Shown here piece after piece: positions 6,563 to 10,326 of a DNA stretch of 10,326 nt (the first letter of the stretch is position 1; each line of letters begins with the position of its first letter). Source of the stretch: Clostridia bacterium (lineage in GTDB: Bacteria > Bacillota > DULZ01); NCBI GenBank assembly GCA_012520135.1, contig JAAYOX010000149.1, positions 1-10,326 of the forward strand, in the 5' to 3' direction. Below the pieces are notes generated by a model. The model was not told the DNA's origin. It made no database searches and worked only from the letters and a program-made list of their open reading frames with translations. Made by a program: the position numbers and the translations under genes.

Positions 6563-7450
6563 CTAAAGGGTGCCTCTAAGCTTAGGATCCAGTGCGTCTC
6601 TTAAGCCATCGCCAACAATATTAAAAGCTAGAACAATAAGCATAATAGCACCTCCGGGTGCTAAAGAAAGAATAGGATTAGAAAATAAAAGCCTCCGTCC
6701 ATCATAAATCATGGCTCCCCAAGAGGGGGTAGGAGGTAATATACCAATCCCTAGAAAACTAAGCCCCGCTTCCATCAGTATGGCTGTACCAAGATTAGTC
6801 GTAATTAATACAAGGAGTGGAGGAAAAGCGTTGATGAATAAATGACGCATAATACGCCAGCTACTCGCTCCGGCGGTTTGTAATACCAAGATATAGTCGT
6901 TTTCTTTTAATACCGTTACCTGGGCGCACATCAGGCGACAATAAGTTGGCATCATCCCGAAACCAATCGCTATTAAGACATTGAATAGACCGCCACCGAG
7001 GATTGCAGATATGGCCATCATCAAAACAATAGGTGGTATTGCGAGAAGTGCATCGATACATCTCATGATAATGGCATTAACCCATCCGCCGAAATAACCT
7101 GCAACCAAGCCTAAACCCATACCCAACGTACCCGCAATTGTCACCCCGAAGATTCCTACTAAAAATGATATTCGTGTTCCATAGATCAAGCGGCTAAGCA
7201 CGTCTCTGCCTACTTGATCAGTACCTAATGGATGTATCCCCGAGGGTGGATTAAGAATAGATTCTAAATATGTATATAAAGGATCGTGTGCCGCCAGCAT
7301 TGGCGCAAAGATTGCAACAAGAATGAAGAATGCAATTATGCCGATCCCTACTACCACTACTACTCGATTGCACATTACTTTAATGAGGCGTCGAAGTTCG
7401 CTTATGCGAGGGCTTTTCGCCCGAATCATCCCCGAACTATCCATGGACAT
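6563..7450 (-). CDS. Dpp/Opp/Nik-type ABC importer permease, C subunit
   Basis: This 295-residue inner-membrane permease starts with an amphipathic N-tail and a first helix near 29-50. The C-subunit signature HPLGTDQVGRDVLSRLIYG follows at 73-91, then five more hydrophobic helices, and the family ending NIVGDGLRDALDPKLR (278-293). It forms the membrane channel with permease B. The cytoplasmic coupling loop lies at about 181-214, but where relatives have an Ala-Ala pair before the conserved Gly it has V189-L190 (DYILVLQTAGAS), an unusual bulky version. ATG 7450 has GAGGTG 5 nt upstream; a second ATG at 7444 is less well placed. It begins 9 nt after the permease B stop, so translation is probably coupled. 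Confidence 0.95.
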   Translation of the reverse strand: MSMDSSGMIRAKSPRISELRRLIKVMCNRVVVVVGIGIIAFFILVAIFAPMLAAHDPLYTYLESILNPPSGIHPLGTDQVGRDVLSRLIYGTRISFLVGIFGVTIAGTLGMGLGLVAGYFGGWVNAIIMRCIDALLAIPPIVLMMAISAILGGGLFNVLIAIGFGMMPTYCRLMCAQVTVLKENDYILVLQTAGASSWRIMRHLFINAFPPLLVLITTNLGTAILMEAGLSFLGIGILPPTPSWGAMIYDGRRLLFSNPILSLAPGGAIMLIVLAFNIVGDGLRDALDPKLRGTL

Positions 7451-7459
7451 GTTTTCACC

Positions 7460-8404
7460 TCAATCATATCTTATTCTCGGATCCAGCCAACCGTGCGAAA
7501 TATCTGTTATAAGATTAGCCAAGCTAACCATGACAGCTATCAGCAAGACCCCTGCTTGAACAATAAGAAAATCCTTGGCTAAAGCGCCGTCAACGAGTAA
7601 TCGGCCCATTCCAGGGATATTAAATACAGTTTCCGTCAAGACTGCTCCACCCACCAATACCCGCAACTGCAAACCCACCAGAGTTACAACAGGAATTAAA
7701 GCATTTTTTAAAGCATGTTTGAAGACCACTCGGGGTTCTCCCATTCCCTTCGCCCAGGCAGTTCTGATATAGTCCTGCCGAATAACCTCAAGCAAGCTGG
7801 AACGAGTCTGACGCGTGATGATCGAGGAACCGGTAACTGACAAACAGATCACGGGCATTAACGCTTGTTTTGAACTTTTCAGAAAGTCGTCAAAAGGGGA
7901 TGTCCACCCTTGTAGAGGAAGCCATTCCAAGGTAAACCCAAATACATAAATACCCAGCAAGCCCAGCCAAAATATTGGAACAGCCACACCGGCATTAGCA
8001 ACTACACTCACTATCTGGTCAATTAGACTACCCCGTCTTATCGCACAGATAATTCCTGCACCGATTCCTATAAATGTACTTAGAATAAGCGATAAGAACG
8101 ATAGATAAAGGGTAACAGGCAATCGCTCGGCAATGATTTCGCTAACCGGGACGCGGTACATTATTGATTTTCCGAAATCGCCCTGAAGAGCATTGGAGAG
8201 CCAGTGGCCATACTGCACAAAAAAAGGCCTGTCTAACCAAAGTTCATGTCTCAAAGCTTCAATCTCTTCCATTGTTGCTTGATCGCCAAGCATTGCTGCG
8301 GCTGGGTCTCCTGGCAAAATATGAATGAGAGAAAATGTGATGAAGGAAACGATGAACAATACAACGACAGTTAAGACTGCCCTTTTAATGATATAATTTA
8401 ACAA
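7460..8404 (-). CDS. Dpp/Opp/Nik-type ABC importer permease, B subunit
   Basis: This 314-residue inner-membrane permease has a first helix at about 8-29 followed by LPGDP (30-34). It also has the extracellular GDFGKS (75-80), a coupling loop RQDYIRTAWAKG (209-220) running into KHALKNALIPVVT, ETVFNIPGMGRLL (258-270) and the terminal DPRIRY. All are standard for B subunits, and the length is normal. It starts with TTG (8404-8402); no ATG or GTG gives the conserved N-terminus LNYIIKRAV. The ribosome site is only a weak GTGGA, which may hold its output below that of the binding protein. It follows the binding-protein gene after 133 nt containing a stem-loop. Confidence 0.94.
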   Translation of the reverse strand: MLNYIIKRAVLTVVVLFIVSFITFSLIHILPGDPAAAMLGDQATMEEIEALRHELWLDRPFFVQYGHWLSNALQGDFGKSIMYRVPVSEIIAERLPVTLYLSFLSLILSTFIGIGAGIICAIRRGSLIDQIVSVVANAGVAVPIFWLGLLGIYVFGFTLEWLPLQGWTSPFDDFLKSSKQALMPVICLSVTGSSIITRQTRSSLLEVIRQDYIRTAWAKGMGEPRVVFKHALKNALIPVVTLVGLQLRVLVGGAVLTETVFNIPGMGRLLVDGALAKDFLIVQAGVLLIAVMVSLANLITDISHGWLDPRIRYD

Positions 8405-8482
8405 CAGTCATCCACTTCCATTCATATTATTCATAATCTATTTTACGATTTATGTCTGAAAAATTGGATAATAACAATATGC

Positions 8483-8524
8483 TTGGACGTACTTGGGTGT
8501 TAGCCTATATCCAAGTACGTCCAA
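8483..8524 (-). promoter_or_regulatory. Stem-loop between binding-protein and permease genes
   Basis: TTGGACGTACTTGG (8483-8496) and CCAAGTACGTCCAA (8511-8524) are perfect 14-bp inverted repeats around a 14-nt loop. The hairpin starts 13 nt after the binding-protein stop. It has no following T-run on the minus strand, so it is not a classical terminator. A hairpin here is the usual way for the message of an abundant binding protein to be protected from 3' decay, giving more of it than of the permeases. That role is inferred from position. Confidence 0.7.
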
Positions 8525-8537
8525 ACCTGTATTTTAT

Positions 8538-10112
8538 TTATTCACTAAGCCAAACCATGGGATTTATATATCTGTTGGGCATTTCACCATACCAATCATC
8601 CTGCACCCTTTTAGATTTTGCTGTTATCGTTCGCTCCTCAGGGAGGAAACTCCATATAGCGTACTTATCTACTACAGACATCAACTCTTGAACCGCCTTT
8701 TGTTTGCCCTCAAAAGTAACCTCATTAACAGCTTTGTCAAATTTTTGTACAAACTCATCAGGGACATACATGCTAACATACTGTTGACCCGCAGAAAAAT
8801 TTGCTAAGGTTACAAGAGGGTCAGGTGAGGACGGGAGATGCACACGAAGTAGTCCGTCCCAGCCCTTATTGCCTAACTCTATATAATTGGCTCTAGTTAC
8901 TGGATTTTGTACTGCATTAATGCCCACTTGTTTCAACATTTGTTGTAGTGCAGTCACTGAATCTGTAACGGTTTTGTTATAAGCAAAATAGGTCAAGGTA
9001 GTATCAAAACCATTAGGATAACCTGCTGACGCCAGCAACTCTTTGGCCTTCTCAGGGTTGTAAGGATACCCGGCTACGTTTGGGTTGTAACCCCAGGTAC
9101 CTGGTTGAGCCAGCTGGTTTTGCGGTCTAAAATAACCCATACCAATAGATTCTGCAAGAGTCTCTTGATCTATAGCATAGGATAAAGCCTGTCTCACCTC
9201 TAATTTAGCAAAGGGAGAGTTTGTATTTTTCGTATCTGGCATCAAAACAGGCTGCAGAGTATCATTAGTGAAAACCGTATTAAACTTACCAGTTGTCTCT
9301 ATTTCCTTCATATTTTCTGGATCAGGCACAGCCATTGCATCCAAGTTTCCGGCCAAAATGTCCATTTGCGCTACTAATTGATCTTTGTAAAATACCCATT
9401 CCACTCCATCGAGGTAGGGCTTTCCTCCCCAGTATTCGTCAAACCTTTTAAATTTAACGTTGACATCCTTCGTCCAGCTAACAAACTGGAATGGACCGGT
9501 GCCTACTGGATTCTGTTCGACCCACTCTTGACCGTTATTCTCAAACGCTGTCGGCGATATCATACGTCCAGCGTTACCGGTCAGATAAGTGATTATTGAA
9601 TTATCAAAAGAAGATAAATTCAGTCGAACCGTATAGTCATCTACAACATCTACAGATGTTACTTTTTTTAATTCCGGTTTCTGTGATGACCTGTAGGTAT
9701 CTAGATTCCATTTTACCGCTTCAGCATTGAAATCCGTACCATCATGAAATTTAATCCCTTTACCTTTATTCAACATAATTGTTATTGTTTTGGCCTCGTA
9801 ATCAGCTTTCCAATCTTTGGCCAAAAGGGGCACCACATTACCTTGTAAATCAAACCTAAAAAGAGTTTCCAAAGCCACACTTGAGACCCAGCCGTCACTC
9901 ATAGCGCCCATTGTTGATGGAAATCCTATATTACTAACCGAAGAAACAAAAAGTTTTAACGTACCACCGGGCTTTGGTGACTGGTCTACCGGCGCAGGTT
10001 CAGAGGTTTGGGACGGCGCAGGTTCAGAGGTTTGGGACGATTTATCGCCACAACCACTGATAACGAAACTAAACATCAATAGAAATATTAAGATAATAGT
10101 TAATTTTTTCAT
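8538..10112 (-). CDS. Lipoprotein solute-binding protein of a Dpp/Opp/Nik-type ABC importer (SBP_bac_5 family)
   Basis: The 524-residue product captures the substrate outside the cell and hands it to the permeases. It has a lipoprotein signal (KK, a hydrophobic run at 4-19, lipobox ISGC with lipidated C21), then a Ser/Thr/Pro/Glu linker (22-48) containing the unit SQTSEPAP twice. The mature domain starts at PGGTLKL. Family hallmarks are KFHDGTDFNAEAVKWNL (121-137), NPVGTGPF (201-208), WGGKPYLDGVEW (228-239) and VRQALSYAID (306-315). ATG 10112 is chosen over ATG 10121 because the AAAGGG (10127-10122) abuts the latter but lies 9 nt before the former. Ligand could be a peptide, a nickel chelate, a metallophore or an opine. 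It is the first gene of the operon as far as the window shows. Confidence 0.94.
   Translation of the reverse strand: MKKLTIILIFLLMFSFVISGCGDKSSQTSEPAPSQTSEPAPVDQSPKPGGTLKLFVSSVSNIGFPSTMGAMSDGWVSSVALETLFRFDLQGNVVPLLAKDWKADYEAKTITIMLNKGKGIKFHDGTDFNAEAVKWNLDTYRSSQKPELKKVTSVDVVDDYTVRLNLSSFDNSIITYLTGNAGRMISPTAFENNGQEWVEQNPVGTGPFQFVSWTKDVNVKFKRFDEYWGGKPYLDGVEWVFYKDQLVAQMDILAGNLDAMAVPDPENMKEIETTGKFNTVFTNDTLQPVLMPDTKNTNSPFAKLEVRQALSYAIDQETLAESIGMGYFRPQNQLAQPGTWGYNPNVAGYPYNPEKAKELLASAGYPNGFDTTLTYFAYNKTVTDSVTALQQMLKQVGINAVQNPVTRANYIELGNKGWDGLLRVHLPSSPDPLVTLANFSAGQQYVSMYVPDEFVQKFDKAVNEVTFEGKQKAVQELMSVVDKYAIWSFLPEERTITAKSKRVQDDWYGEMPNRYINPMVWLSE
9991..10038 (-). repeat. 24-bp tandem duplication coding for the lipoprotein linker
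   Basis: Positions 9991-10014 and 10015-10038 are identical. The unit is eight codons, so the frame is kept and the residues SQTSEPAP appear twice between the lipid anchor and the binding domain. The perfect DNA identity points to a recent duplication. Copy number may vary between strains and change only the length of the flexible tether. Confidence 0.92.
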
Positions 10113-10151
10113 TATTTTCATCCCTTTCGTTTATTATTTTCATTCCTTTCG
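10111..10151 (-). repeat. Duplicated SD-ATG segment before the binding-protein gene
   Basis: The 19-nt stretches at 10111-10129 and 10133-10151 differ by one base, with a 22-nt period. On the minus strand each reads CGAAAGG, then G or A, then ATGAAAATAAT, so the ribosome site and a start codon are present twice. The downstream copy serves the binding protein. The upstream copy opens a different frame (ATG 10143-10141) that overlaps the gene start for about 24 codons. Confidence 0.85.
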
Positions 10152-10288
10152 CCTCGCTCAAGTATACAGAATTTAATGAAATGCATTCGCTAAGCCCATA
10201 TTTCGCAGGTAGGGCCAATTGAATTAAGATTGCCATAACATAAATTTCCAATTATTCTAACAGCACCTCATTAATAACAGCATAGCTG

Positions 10289-10317
10289 CCTATAGCTAGG
10301 CCAAGTTTAGTTATCAA
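10289..10317 (-). promoter_or_regulatory. Candidate operon promoter
   Basis: On the minus strand TTGATA (10317-10312) and TATAGG (10294-10289) are separated by 17 nt, matching five and four of six consensus bases. A start near 10282 would leave a leader of about 170 nt before the binding-protein gene. A closer TATACT (10166-10161) is a good -10 but has no recognisable -35. Direct copies of TGCTGTTA (10282-10275 and 10265-10258) lie just downstream. The true promoter may instead be beyond the window edge. Confidence 0.28.
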
Positions 10318-10326
10318 TTCAATGTG

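Noticed and set aside
8408..8425. Five-codon frame M-N-G-S-G just before the permease B start
   Set aside because: No ribosome site precedes it and its length is not informative; probably chance.
10069..10251. 60-codon minus-strand frame over the binding-protein start
   Set aside because: It overlaps the signal-peptide codons out of frame and is explained by the duplicated SD-ATG segment; no recognisable protein.

Overview
The window reads as part of an anaerobic, low-to-mid GC Firmicutes chromosome, most likely from the Clostridia or a Peptococcaceae-like lineage. The clues are strong GGAGG-type ribosome sites, TTG start usage, sigma-A style promoters, and a lipoprotein substrate-binding protein with a Gram-positive style lipobox. 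No rRNA, tRNA, transposase or CRISPR array was seen, so the lineage call is an inference from style rather than from a marker gene.

Layout, left to right. Positions 1-555 hold no convincing gene. This stretch has a perfect-consensus TTGACA/TATAAT promoter (78-105), further promoter-like boxes, small hairpins and a nested palindrome (312-334), and it leads into a rightward PucR-type regulator gene (556-2112). The convergent gap 2113-2334 holds an 18-bp tandem duplication, a perfect 22-bp-stem hairpin and a weak leftward terminator. Everything from 2335 to 10112 is on the minus strand. In transcription order it is: lipoprotein solute-binding protein (10112-8538), permease B (8404-7460), permease C (7450-6563), ATPase D (6521-5505), ATPase F (5487-4498), an MFS transporter (4494-3352) and, after a 252-nt gap, an SDR oxidoreductase (3099-2335). 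The right end (10113-10326) is the operon's leader and promoter region.

The five ABC genes form a complete Dpp/Opp/Nik-type importer: external lipoprotein, two six-helix permeases and two ATPases with intact Walker and signature motifs and C-terminal cysteine quartets. The MFS gene starts 3 nt after the ATPase F stop and is surely co-transcribed. The order SBP-B-C-D-F-MFS is the same as cntABCDFE, the staphylopine metallophore uptake/export operon of Staphylococcus aureus. That makes a metallophore-like import/export pair a testable idea, although the transported substrate cannot be read from sequence. The PucR-like regulator, convergent with the operon, is a candidate controller.

The main oddities are an in-frame TGA that cuts the MFS transporter inside its last membrane helix while the frame beyond it still encodes the rest of that helix; a duplicated SD-ATG segment in front of the binding-protein gene; the long perfect hairpin at 2165-2211; and an isolated perfect promoter about 450 nt upstream of the regulator.
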